Assembly (NCBI RefSeq): GCF_000247815.1
Contig: NC_021676.1
Span: 1,250,350 to 1,314,349 of the forward strand
From: Ficedula albicollis
Taxonomy: Eukaryota; Chordata; Aves; Passeriformes; Muscicapidae
Length of the DNA stretch: 64,000 bases
Direction: 5' to 3'
In this document: positions 46,451-58,125 of the stretch, one piece after another
Position numbering within the stretch: the stretch's first letter is position 1
Layout: every line of letters starts with the position of its first letter
Notes under the pieces: generated by a model
What the model saw: only the letters and a program-made list of their open reading frames with translations
What the model was told of the DNA's origin: nothing
Databases searched by the model: none
Position numbers and translations under genes: made by a program

Positions 46451-46899
46451 TGCTTTGTAAATAGCAGCAGCCATTATTTATTCAACATATTTGCCTTTTG
46501 TAACGTTGGCTTTAATTTTTAAAACTCACACTGATATTCCTTTTCAATAGCGTTGTGTGCAGGGGGCATATCTGTTTGTATTTATTCATTAGCACGTTGC
46601 TAATTAAAAAAGGGAAAGAAATAAAATTCTACTGCAAATATTTTCAGCTTTTCTGTGTTTTTTCCCCAATCTTCTCGTTTTTAACAAGGGTGGTTCCCTT
46701 CTTGGCTTGTGTGCTTTGTAAATAGCAGCAGCCATTCCCCGTGCTTTGTAAATAGCAGCAGCCATTATTTATTCAACATATTTGCCTTTTGTAACGTTGG
46801 CTTTAATTTTTAAAACTCACACTGATATTCCTTTTCAATAGCGTTGTGTGCAGGGGGCATATCTGTTTGTATTTATTCATTAGCACGTTGCTAATTAAA
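46283..46899 (+). repeat. about 326/291-bp tandem duplication with C-run difference
   Basis: Copy 1 is 46283-46608 and copy 2 about 46609-46899, both starting AAAGGGAAAGAAATAAAATT and ending GCACGTTGCTAATTAAA. Each copy contains an inner direct repeat of GTGCTTTGTAAATAGCAGCA plus GCCATT. Between the inner repeats copy 1 has ATT plus 36 C (46414-46449), while copy 2 has only CCCC (46737-46740). The length difference between copies is fully explained by this. Other differences are a few substitutions. Confidence 0.96.
46414..46449. repeat. poly-C tract (36 bp) with short paralogue
   Basis: 36 C residues are flanked on both sides by GTGCTTTGTAAATAGCAGCA. The paralogous site in the adjacent duplicate (46737-46740) has four C, so this tract is the longer state of a C run present in both copies. 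Confidence 0.97.
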
Positions 46900-47762
46900 T
46901 ATGTGTTTCATTAAACTTGTTTAAAAAAAAAACAAAAAACCAACAACAAACCAGGAGAAGTTGAGAAGAATGAACACACTGAAGTGCAACACCCCTAGGC
47001 TCTGAAAAAGCTTCCAGAGATGAGTTGTTAAAAGTAATGTGGGCAGCAGGAGTGTCAAAAGCATCTCATGTTTGCTGCACAGTGCCGAGTTTAAACAAAA
47101 CGTGCGTGCTAAAGGTAGCAGGTAAAGTTGACATGTATCTGTCTGCTTAGAATATTCATGCCTGGAATCAAAGCACTTCAGTTGCTTTTCCTCTAGCTGC
47201 TCCCCTGGCTGGCTTTTTGCCACATGCATTATTTTCTTAGAAGATTCCTTTGCAGAGCGGAGCAGAGATACCTCACGCATAAATGAGCAGGGAGCGCTCG
47301 CAGCTTTGCCTGCTGCATGCTGAGGAATTGCTCCTCTCTTCAGAGCCCTAACCCTGCCCAGCTGTTTGGATGCTCCTGGATGGGCAGTGCTGCCCTGTGA
47401 AGCTGTGAAGCTGTGCTCTGGTACCTTTGGTGCCCCTGCAGCATCCTCTGCATCTCCTGCAGCTCCAAGGCACAGGTGCGAGCTGCAGGCACAAACCTGC
47501 AGGGGGGTTGGCCAGCTCCTCATCCTGTGCTGCCTGAAGTTTCCCTGAGCTGTTCTGCAGAGCTGTGCCGTTCAAGGCAACACCCACTGCTGCCTTCAGC
47601 ACTCGGCAGAGCCTGGCAGCCAGCAGGGAGGAGTTCCAGGAAAAGGGAATTTGCTCCTCTGAATCCCAGCTAGCACTGAGCTCAAACTGCTGCCAGCACC
47701 ACCACAACAACCTGGGAGCAGCTCAGGCCAGACACATGGGGAGCTACTAAAGACAAACTGTT
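46900..47762. other. noncoding sequence, GC-richer distally
   Basis: An A-rich run lies at about 46922-46955. The 47260-47740 part is GC-richer and has overlapping antisense open frames (200 codons at 46921-47523 minus) without recognisable features. Confidence 0.45.
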
Positions 47763-48519
47763 CTGAGAGTGTCTGATCACAGGAATGGGATGGCTGGGAA
47801 CACAGCCCAGTTACTCTGAGAGTGTCTGATCACAGGAATGGGATGGTTGGGAACATAGCCCAGGTATGGAACACAGCCCAGGTACAGAACATATCCCAGG
47901 CTAGAGAACATATCCCTGGTAAAGAATATAGCCCAGGTTAGGGAACACATCCCAGGTATAGAACATATCTCAAATAGGGAAAATACCCCAGGCATGGAAC
48001 ATATCCCAAACAGGGAACATAGCCCAGGTACAGAACATATCCCAGGCTCGAGAATACATCCCTGGTAAAGAACATAGCCCAGGTATGGAACATGCCCCAG
48101 GTAGGGAACATATCCCAACATATCCCAGGGAAGGAACATATCCCAGGTTAGAGAATATATCCCAGATTAGAGAACATATCCCAGCTACAGAACATATTCC
48201 AAACAGGGAAAATACCCCAGGTATAGGACATATCCCAGGTTAGGCAACATATCCCAAACAGAGAACATATCCGAGATATAGAACATATTCCAGGCAGGGA
48301 ACATATCCCAGGTACAGAACATACCCCAGGTTAAAAAATATATCCCAGGTAGAGAAAAATATCCCAGGTAAAGAATATATCCCAGGTTATGGAACATATC
48401 CCAGGTAGAGAAACTATCCCAAACTGGGAATATATCCCAGGTTATGGAACATCTCCCAAACAGAGAACATATCCCAAACTGGGAACATACCCCAGGTACA
48501 GAACATACCCCAGAATATC
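47763..48519 (+). repeat. 18-19-bp degenerate minisatellite
   Basis: A 53-bp duplication (CTGAGAGTGTCTGATCACAG at 47763 and 47816) leads into an array of 18-19-bp units such as GAACATATCCCAGGTATAG, running to about 48519, roughly three dozen units. Units vary at several positions (ATAGCCCAGG, ATATCCCAAAC, ATACCCCAGG), so the array is older or less homogenised than the 36-bp and 43-bp arrays. Frames through it encode YLGYV-like hexads, which is a by-product of the unit length. Confidence 0.93.
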
Positions 48520-50170
48520 AAGGCTCAGCTTTTTTATCAAGGCTCCTTTTTTATCCCTTGGGAGGCAGAATGGGAAAACAAGGCTGTGACTGGCACAGAG
48601 AGAACCCCAGCAGGCTGGAGCACAGGAGTTACCACACAAACTCAGTGTACCAGAGATCTGCAGGAACATTACAGCAGTCTGTAGGTCTTGCACATAAAAT
48701 GAAAGGATATTTCAGGGGAAATCGCTGGTTTGTGCAAAACAAAAGGATAGGCAGATGAGAAATATTTTCTGAAGGAACATTTAGTATTCATTTGCTGTGA
48801 CTACTTGTGGACAGATTTGATGATGGTGGACACAGAGGGAATGACCTGGATGCCAGATGAAGTGAAATTGTACTAGCTGTAAAAATGTGCTTGTTAGAAG
48901 GAATAATGACAGCTTCAAGAAAACAGAAATAAAAGGTAAGTTTTAATAAAAGGTGTAGGGCATGAAGTGAATCTGTTACAAAGGATTTCAAAAAGCAGTT
49001 TTAACAGTCTCAGCATATGTGAAGAAGGAACTTGCAAGAATGCTGTACATGATAATATGTACCAGAGAGCAAGGAATGATAAACAGAAGAAAGATCAAGA
49101 GTGTGCAGAACAGACAGAGTGAGGAATGGCACAGAACAAAAGGTTTGGAGATAAACTGCTATGGAGCAGATGCAGAACACAAAGTGCAAGAATGACACTC
49201 AGCTCCACTGCCACAGCTGCACTGGCAGATGGAAAAATACAAATAAGATATAAAACAATGCTCCAAGATCCATAAGGAGTCTGTTCCATGGTTGCAATGG
49301 TCCTAAATGCACTGGTTCACTTCTCAAAAAGAATCAGTATTTAATCTCTAAGTATTTAAATACAATATGTTCTGTGAACAGACAAGAGCTTCTCACACAT
49401 GGATTTACTCCGTTCAGCCATTCACTCCTGACTTGCCCTCAAGGACTTGGACAGCAGGAGGATCCAAAAGAAAAACTGTGTGATAAAAGTTACAGATGAT
49501 CACACAAACAAGGCATGGCCTGGTCTGTATCTGTAGCAAGCTGATCTCTAAGTACAGCAGTTGGCTGAGATAAAAAAAAAAAAACAACAAAATTGAATTC
49601 AAATTTAGGCACATTTAACAACATATGGAGTGTTTTCATTCAACTGGAAGATTAAATTTTTATTATTTTTTCATCAAACTTTAACTATCATCTGGAAGAA
49701 CTTTTCATTATTTCCTTAGGATATTTAATTCTTTTACAGTAAAATATTAATGTTCAATCATGTATATTTTCCTTCTGTTCCTCATTCTCTCCAGTTTGTG
49801 TCCATTTAAATGCTAAAACAACAAAATCAAATTATTTCTTCCTCAGTGTTCAAAGACCATTTCTGTGATAAAATTTATTTACCACTGCATCTTTATTATA
49901 CATGAACAGACTGGAACAGAAACCTTTCTCAAAGCCCTTACAATTTACTGCAAGCAGGAAAAAAAAAAAAAAAGGCATTTGATAATGGAGAACAGTTGAA
50001 GTGACACTATTTGGGCTATTGATCAGGAAAGGTAAAAGACTTGCTGTAAAATCCTGAAGTCAATTGAGTGTCTTTACTGATTCCTCTGGACCTGATTTTC
50101 TAGGCAGGATTTCTGGCAGAACTTAATGAAAACAGAGAATTTACTCAGTAGACAAGAAAGAAAGATCATT
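48520..50170. other. noncoding, purine-rich + strand
   Basis: The + strand is enriched in A and G, especially 48780-49290. A runs lie at about 49571-49584 and 49961-49974. The sequence resembles 9061-9560 in composition. It may be old repeat or transcribed DNA, but I cannot name it. Confidence 0.35.
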
Positions 50171-52395
50171 CCAGATATGAACTAATTATCTCAGAGACAG
50201 TCAAGATAAGGAAACAAAGGTCATATTAGGAAGAGGGATGAACAGAGCAAGCGAAATAGCACAACAAAAGGTTGTAAGAACGAGAAGACAGTTTCCAGTG
50301 AGGAATCTGGGGAAGGAGCAGGAACAAAAGGACTGAACTGGAAGTGGGACAATGTCTGCACATCTGCAGGGGTAGCAAAGGAGACTGAGACTGGAGGAGC
50401 ATAATTAATGCAGAGATCCCAGGGTAAGACAGGAATGGAGCAAAGGAAAACAAGCCATTCCAAACGTCAGTGTTAACATATTTACAAGGCAGACAGTGAG
50501 GAGTGACTGGATCAGCAGATAAAGGTGCAGGAAGTGGATGATAGCATCAGCTATCAAGATGGCAGCGTTCAGATAGTGACAAAATAGCAACCAGGATTTC
50601 AAAGTGATGGTTCGAGAAGCTGCATGACAGGCCAGGAAAAGAGGTGGTAATTCAGGATTTTTCTGAGTATGAGTATTGACTGTGTCAGTCACGCATGTCA
50701 GAGGAGTTGGGAGAGGACCAGAGGCAGAGTAATTTCACTGCAGACACCAGAACTGCCTGTCTCTCATTAGCACCCCAGCACAAGTGCCCCCACAACCCAA
50801 CTGTGAGGGTTTCCCAATTAAGAGCTGAACTGTCTGCTAAAGAAACTGAAGAAATGGCTTCTTAGGGTATTTTTGGGTTCTGTTTGGCTGTGCTACAGAC
50901 AGCCTTGAGACTGAGAGGGGAATGAATTAATTCAAACATAAAGTAACTGCTCACAGGGATAGCACCTGCCCAGCAGTCAATGCAAATTAATATTCTGCAC
51001 TTCTTATATAACTGTGGATGGACAGTTTGGGGAACTCTCTCAACTACTGACACAAACAGCTAAAATCAAACAAAGCCCCTTCCAGCACCATGTAGAATGA
51101 ACATTTGGATATAAAATCAATACCTGAAGCTTTGAGCCGTCTAAACCACGGAGATGCTGGCACTCACTCACCCTGGAACCATGAGGACACAGACACTTCA
51201 CCCATCTGACTAAATTAACCTACTCCTAACGTGAGTGTTAAAACAATACCATGAGGACACAGACACTTCACCCATCTGATTAAATTAACCTACTCCTAAC
51301 GTGAATGTTAAAACAACTCCAGATATGAACTAATTATCTCAGAGACAGTCAAGATAAGGAAACAAAGGTCATATTAGGAAGAGGGATGAACAGAGCAAGC
51401 GAAATAGCACAACAAAAGGTTGTAAGAACGAGAAGACAGTTTCCAGTGAGGAATCTGGGGAAGGAGCAGGAACAAAAGGACTGAACTGGAAGTGGGACAA
51501 TGTCTGCACATCTGCAGGGGTAGCAAAGGAGACTGAGACTGGAGGAGCATAATTAATGCAGAGATCCCAGGGTAAGACAGGAATGGAGCAAAGGAAAACA
51601 AGCCATTCCAAACGTCAGTGTTAACATATTTACAAGGCAGACAGTGAGGAGTGACTGGATCAGCAGATAAAGGTGCAGGAAGTGGATGATAGCATCAGCT
51701 ATCAAGATGGCAGCGTTCAGATAGTGACAAAATAGCAACCAGGATTTCAAAGTGATGGTTCGAGAAGCTGCATGACAGGCCAGGAAAAGAGGTGGTAATT
51801 CAGGATTTTTCTGAGTATGAGTATTGACTGTGTCAGTCACGCATGTCAGAGGAGTTGGGAGAGGACCAGAGGCAGAGTAATTTCACTGCAGACACCAGAA
51901 CTGCCTGTCTCTCATTAGCACCCCAGCACAAGTGCCCCCACAACCCAACTGTGAGGGTTTCCCAATTAAGAGCTGAACTGTCTGCTAAAGAAACTGCAGA
52001 AATGGCTTCTTAGGGTATTTTTGGGTTCTGTTTGGCTGTGCTACAGACAGCCTTGAGACTGAGAGGGGAATGAATTAATTCAAACATAAAGTAACTGCTC
52101 ACAGGGATAGCACCTGCCCAGCAGTCAATGCAAATTAATATTCTGCACTTCTTATATAACTGTGGATGGACAGTTTGGGGAACTCTCTCAACTACTGACA
52201 CAAACAGCTAAAATCAAACAAAGCCCCTTCCAGCACCATGTAGAATGAACATTTGGATATAAAATCAATACCTGAAGCTTTGAGCCATCTAAACCACGGA
52301 GATGCTGGCACTCACTCACCCTGGAACCATGAGGACACAGACACTTCACCCATCTGACTAAATTAACCTACTCCTAACGTGAGTGTTAAAACAAT
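50171..52395 (+). repeat. 1148-bp tandem duplication
   Basis: Copy 1 starts at 50171 and copy 2 at 51319, both CCAGATATGAACTAATTATC. Copy 2 ends at about 52395 with GTGAGTGTTAAAACAAT. The only substitutions I found are AAACTGAAG/AAACTGCAG (about 50847 and 51995) and GAGCCGTC/GAGCCATC (about 51136 and 52284). Copy 1 additionally has a 70-bp nested duplication (51178-51247 and 51248-51317). Identical short frames in both copies are simply duplicated noncoding DNA. Confidence 0.96.
51178..51317 (+). repeat. nested 70-bp tandem duplication
   Basis: ACCATGAGGACACAGACACT through GTTAAAACAA occurs at 51178 and 51248, with small differences (CTGACTAAA/CTGATTAAA, GTGAGTG/GTGAATG). It is present in copy 1 but single in copy 2 of the 1148-bp duplication. 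Confidence 0.93.
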
Positions 52396-55300
52396 AAAAT
52401 TATTTGAATGCTACCTGTGCTGAATAGCACATATTTTATAACTCCATTACAGTTTTGAGCTAAAATCTCTCTCTCTCCTTAGTGCTATATATTAAACAAA
52501 AAAACCCACCCAACACTATTATTTGTTTTCAATCCCTGCTACTAAAGATAATGTTATTCCACTTATTATAATGAAATTAAGTGCTTCAAAAAGTCCTTCA
52601 TGTGGCAGCATGGTCTGTGTCCTGAGCTGAAGTGTCCATATCTGCCACTTCAAAAAGCATTCTCCTTGCTATGGATCACCATTGAAAAACACCCTGGGCT
52701 AAAGACCCCTTCTCATTTCCTGAAAAACTGTTCAGCACCCATCTAAACTCACAAAAACATATCTAATGTTTGAGTACAAAGGAAAATGACAACTGCACTA
52801 ACATGATTTTGGTGCATCTAGTGTTCATAAAGAAATGACAATTTCAGGCTGTCACGCTGCTGAAGAATTCTAAAATTGCTGTTGATGCACCATGTAACCA
52901 GAGAACAGGTGCTAGAAATGATTGGAGCAGTTCATATTAAATAGAGACCTTTGGAAAAGGAAGGCACATTCTGCCAGGGAAATTTGGAGAGGTTCAGCTG
53001 ATAACACATATTTATGAATACTGGCAAGCAATGGCAAAAGAACAGGAGGTAGAAAGAAAAAAAATTCTTGGATGAACACAGTGATATCGCAGCAGAAAAG
53101 CAAACTCTTTCTCCACGGAGACATTATTGCCATACACTGTGCAGGACAGTCAAGCCTTTAATAATAACAATGACACAGCACGAAAAAGGCTTCCCTCTTG
53201 AAAAGAAAAATCAGCAGCTGCAGTTAATGAAAATCCTATTTTCCTAACATTACCAGTATCTGAAGGACAATCTAGGTGCTTTGGGACACCCCACAGCCAT
53301 TATCTCACAGAAGGTTAAATGGAGTTACCAACTCTTCAGCAACTTCTCTTTTTACTGAACTCAACAGCTGAAGGGATCCAGGTACAGATCCAAAACAAAG
53401 ATAGCCAAAGGTGTGCAGAAAGCTGCTCCAGCCAGCCTGTGAAGCAGCGGGGAGCGTTTGGCAGGTTTTAATCTGGAACTGAGACAGTCCTTCCAAAGAA
53501 CCCAGGCAGTTCAATGCCCCTTTTGTGCCTCTCAGTCTCTGGAGCTTCTGCTGATTGTTTGACCAGGCTGCCTTTCCCAGAGCTACTGAAAACCGGGGCT
53601 GGGCATGCGAGGGGTTCGTGGGGCAGGACGAGAGAAAAGGAAATCAAAACCAAGCACGCTCATTCAGCTGTTGGAAGTGGAACTTCAAAGGTTGCTATGA
53701 AACTCTTCTCCATCCTGTTACCTCCTCCTACAAAACACCTCTGAGGTCTCAGTGACCTGGAGTGCTCATCCTGTGCCTGCTGACCTCCCTGAGCACTGTC
53801 CAGAGCTCTCAAAGATGTGATTTGGGGACCACACTTGTGTCACTTTGATCTGTGGGTCTGCATTAGTCAAACAGGGCAGAAAAGCAGCTGCAAGGAAAAA
53901 CCAGAGAAGATTTCCTCTGTTCTTCTCCTGCCTCAGCCTCAGAGCCCCTCAGACCTTCAGGAGCCAGCAGGTGAGCAGGTGCCACAGGCAGCACCCAGCC
54001 ACTGATCTTTATGGACACAGGGATCTGAAAAAGGCAAAACCAAACTCATCAGACATGCATCATACACAGCCAGAGCCAGACAGAGCTCTACAGCTCATGG
54101 GGGTTATAAATTCCACCTTGACCCCAGTCACCTGCAGTATTTTATTCCTGTGGTTATCCTAGATATAGATGTAAAAAAACCCCTCCTTCCTGAAACCCTG
54201 ACAATATTTGCCTTCATGATCATTTATTTCAGCTAATTCCAGATTTTAAGTATTGCATAAGCAAGCAATGTTCTAATATAAAACTGGTCACCTTTATTTC
54301 AGTGAATGATTCCTTGATTCTGTATTGTGGCATGGCAGCAGGAAGGGAATGATCAGATACTGTGGCAATGGAAATGCTGATAAAATCTTATCAATTTGGT
54401 ATTTCAGTCATAGCCTTTAAATAAACCTAGATTTGCATAACTTCTATCCTTCTATCCTTTTGTACATGCAAATAAAACATCAGCATTGGGGAAAAAGAAG
54501 CAGGTTGACAAATAAACCCTTGGGAAAGCCAGGTACTGCCAGCTTCTCCTCTGTGCCTGAATATTCCCCTTTCTCACAGCCACAGTGGGCAGCATTTTTC
54601 CAAGCCTAAGACACACAGGTTTGAGTTTAGGAGCAGCTGAGGAGAATCTAGAGAATTTTCCAGAGAGATCTAGGTCACAAAATGTGTTTTCAGAGCTTTG
54701 CCCATGTAAAGTTCCTATAAACTCAAAGCTTCTGGATTTGGACCTATCCTAAATAAGAACAAATCCATCCCTTGCTATCTTTGAAATTTGGTTCTATGTC
54801 AGCAGAAAAGAAGATGTGGTTGAGGCTTTAGGAGGGTAAAGAATAAAAACCCCAATATCAAACGTGAAGTGCCTGACAAGAACTTCACCAGTGACTTGTA
54901 GCTGATGTGACAGACACAGGTGATGGAAGCCTTGCATCCAACAGCCAGATGCTGGTTTTGTTTCTGCAGGAAAGGTTTCTGCTCACTCCTGGGCTGTCAG
55001 GCCATGCTCTGGTGTAGTGAGAGGCACCCAATGATCTGCCCTGGGCATCACAAACCACTGCAACCCTGCAAAGGCAGGAAAACAAGGTTCTGCTGAGAAC
55101 ACAAACACATCAGTGGGATGAAGACAAACAGATCCTGAAGGGGCAAACAGAGCAGAGGGGAGCACAGCAACCTCAGCAGAATCCCCCACACAGCCCCCAC
55201 GGACAGAGCTCCCTGCCAATTACACGGGGATTTTGCTAATGTGCCAAGAGAGAAGAGTGCAGAGAACCCAATCACCCTGCTGAGCCTGCTCCTCCAGTCT

Positions 55301-55699
55301 TTCCAAGGTCAAAATGAAACTGGAAGTAATCTAAAATGTCCTGCTCCTGCCCCTCTGTCCCCAGTGACATTTTGGATCCACGTGCTGGACTAAGCAGCTT
55401 GACACAGAATGTCCTTGGCCATGTCTGCACAGGAGGGAGTACATGGAAAAGCATTTAACATTGACCTGCTCGTGCTCCCATTTCAATCAGCTGGAAATCA
55501 CAGGCTGCCCAGGAAGGGATGCATCTAAAAGTCCTACCTGTGAGCATGGATGGCACAAAATTTAAATGTGAACAAGCAAACACCAATGACTTCAGTGCCC
55601 TCCTACAAACTGCTCCACCCTCCCAGAGGAGGTGGAATGCTCTCATTGCCCAGTGCAGGAGGTTGGGCAGGGACAGCCGAGCACAGATGTTGGGAAGGA
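52396..55699. other. single-copy noncoding sequence
   Basis: No exon, RNA gene or clear transposon is recognised. AT-leaning DNA at 52396-53240 gives way to mixed composition. Open frames of up to 105 codons have no recognisable features. Confidence 0.45.
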
Positions 55700-56300
55700 T
55701 AAGGATGTGACAGGAAGGTCTCACAGATATGTATGTATAACAGAAAGATCTTTGAATGTAGAACCTGAAGAAAGAATAGAAATGACAGCAAGTTTTGATG
55801 TAGAAGAAAAGAATTGCTGAGCCAGACTTACTGGGTAACTAAGAAGGCCGAGAGCAAGTGAGTTGAAGGGGCTTTTATGACTCTGAGCAAAGGATAAATC
55901 CACCTCGAACAAAAGATGCTTTTACCAAGCAAAAAGATTTTCACAGACAAACAAAAATACCATGTTGCAAGCAGAGAAAAGATCTCAGAATTTTCCACTG
56001 CAAGAAAACTGAAAAACAACTTCTAGCTTCAACTGTAACACACTAACTTTTGGTGATTGGAGAATAGGAAGATGAATATGGTAATGTTAGCAATGATAGG
56101 CTATGGGTAGTAGTAAAGGTGTTGATTGGTTGTTATGCAATAAGATGCACAGCAGAGAAAGAAATCTAATGCTCTGTAACATGAATAGAAGAGAGCTTCA
56201 GGACAGAGCCAGCAGCTCCAGGGCCACCCTGGACCCCCAGCTGCTGGAGCCTGCTCTGTGCAATTAGCAGCATCTGGAGTCTCCATCTCTCTGTCCAGCT
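55700..56300 (+). mobile_element. probable passerine ERV LTR with flanking relic
   Basis: From about 55963 (TGTTGCAAGCAGAGAAAAG) the sequence is arranged like a retroviral LTR. It has an A/G-rich U3, an ATTGG (inverted CCAAT) at about 56125, a weak TGCAATAAGATG promoter-like area and a GC-rich stretch ending CAATTAGCAGCATCTGGAGT near 56280. In style it matches LTRs common in songbird genomes as I remember them. The preceding 55700-55960 may be internal retroviral remnant. I could not define exact ends or a target-site duplication, and no retroviral open frame is present. Confidence 0.5.
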
Positions 56301-56519
56301 CTTACAGAGACACCTGAGGAAGTGCAGGGGTGTGGAGAGGGGCACTGAGAGTGGAGAGTTTTAAGATAAATCCTGACTTAAGCAAAGGCTTCTTTCCTTA
56401 AGCATGACTTTTTCCTTTCAAGTAAGGCTTTAAACTTTCTTTGCCACAAGCTTCCCCTCACTCTCTTTATATGTGGTACAGGTTTTCGTTTCCTGCTGAA
56501 TTCACACTTTTTGTTTGCT
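56301..56519. other. spacer after LTR-like block
   Basis: A short noncoding stretch that may include the LTR's 3' end; nothing else is recognisable. Confidence 0.4.
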
Positions 56520-56900
56520 TATATATTTCAAGATCTCAATCAATCATGTTGTCAAAACAGTCTTTTTGTATCATCTACCTAGCAGCACTTGTCATTAGAG
56601 ATGTTTAAAGCTCCAGTGCTGTAAAGAGTCTGATTTACGCTCTGACATCTCCCACACTGAGCTTATTATAGTCATGTATAAACTGCCCTTTCACAAGCTT
56701 TAATTAGGAAATAACAAATGGTTTGGGAGCATGCTGTTAGGCAGCTTATTCTTTCTAAATTCAGTATTTCCACTGTACTCTACCGATCACAATGTCGTGC
56801 TATGCAACAATCATGTTGATTTCTAAATTTTTACTTTAACATTTAAATCTCTTTGTGACCTTTTCTCTTCTCCTCCATCTCCTCCTCCTCAAACACATTT
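56520..56900. promoter_or_regulatory. candidate conserved regulatory element
   Basis: This single-copy AT-rich stretch has CAATCAATCA near 56537, CTTTAATTAGG near 56698, CACTTGTCATTAG near 56588 and a dense set of homeodomain- and E-box-like words. CpG is low and no transposon is visible. It has the texture of a deeply conserved developmental enhancer, but that is an inference from composition alone. Confidence 0.3.
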
Positions 56901-57984
56901 TACAGTTCCTTGAATTGTTCTAGATGCAATATTTCTGAGCTGAAACAGGAACAAACTAAAAATAAGCTCTGCACCATCAGAAAACATTTATTTTATTAAA
57001 GGCCCACTGGAGAGGTGGCTTTCCTGGTAACACACCATACTCTGCATTCTAAAACACCACTACAGCCTCACCATTTCACTGGGACTTTAATAAAAACTGA
57101 GATGAATTATATTCTTCGGTGGCTCGGAGTCACAAATTCCAGAAAGGGTTATATAGTTCAATTAACTAGTCACCACATTGCCAGAGCTTATTTTATACAG
57201 TAAAATTAACACTGGGGAAATGCATCTGCAGCAGCTGCTGCAGACCATGGTTATATCAAACACCATGGAGAGATAATCACAGACCCCAAAGTGAAAGGGG
57301 AGGAAGTTCCAGAGGTTGAACATGAAAGCAATATTTCAGGTGTTCATCTTGCTTGCAAAAGTTTGTTTTCCATGCCTATAAATGGAATCGTTTGTTTAGG
57401 GAGGATGCTGATTTGAACCTCACTGACACAGCCAGTCCTGCCCTACCTGTTCATTTCCCAAGAGAATGTGTTTGGGTATTTATGAGGCAAAGTCCCACCT
57501 GCAATCAGCCACTGCTGCTTTGCAGCAAAGACTTCTGAACAGATTCATCACTACAACTGCCTAAGGATTAGTCTACTCCAAATCCTGTTTCACTGCACAG
57601 CACCTATGGCAGCAACAAAAAGCCCAGAGGGGCTCAGGATGTTTCTGTGACTTGCTTGGCTGGCATTTCCCCCTGAGAGCTGCTTATTGCTCAGGAAGGT
57701 GGTGCCCTTCCTCCAGCACCAGCTCTCAGACTATTGCAGGCCACTGCTCCAGTTGTTTCGGTACCAGATTTGGCCCAAATGCCTTTTCCTGACGATTTCC
57801 CAGCTCTCTGCTGTGTGAGAGGCTCCTGCACAGCCTGGAGGTGTGATGTTCTGAGCCCAGAACCAGCACGGACCCGGGAATCAGCACACACACACTCGTG
57901 GAGACCTCAGCAGCAAGAAGCACAGAGGGAAGGAGGGATATTTAGGTTTCCATGGTGTGTTCTACAGAGAGATTCACACCTAAA
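56901..57984. other. single-copy noncoding sequence
   Basis: No gene recognised. Frames at 57691-58123 partly run into the CR1 fragment. Confidence 0.45.
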
Positions 57985-58125
57985 AAGCAAAGCACTGGTT
58001 CCTCATCCCTGGGAGGCTCCAGGCTGCACAAGGCTGGGATGGGATCAATCCCTCCAGGCTGAATTATCCCACAGCACAAGGTCCCTTCCAGGGCCTTCCA
58101 ACCCAAACAATTCCATGATTTGATT
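57985..58125 (+). mobile_element. CR1 LINE 3' end fragment
   Basis: The segment contains CCTCATCCCTGGGAGGC, CAAGGCTGGGATGGG, AGGTCCCTTCCA, CCTTCCAACCCAAAC and then ATTCCATGATTTGATT. This is the characteristic order of the 3' end of CR1 retrotransposons (chicken repeat 1), including a degenerate form of their terminal short tandem repeat. CR1 elements are usually 5'-truncated; only about 140 bp remain here and no reverse transcriptase coding is present. It lies in + orientation and supports an avian or other sauropsid origin for the window. Confidence 0.88.

Noticed and set aside
47797..48519. Possible CRISPR-like array
   Set aside because: Units of 18-19 bp are directly adjacent without unique spacers, and the sequence is vertebrate. 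It is a minisatellite.
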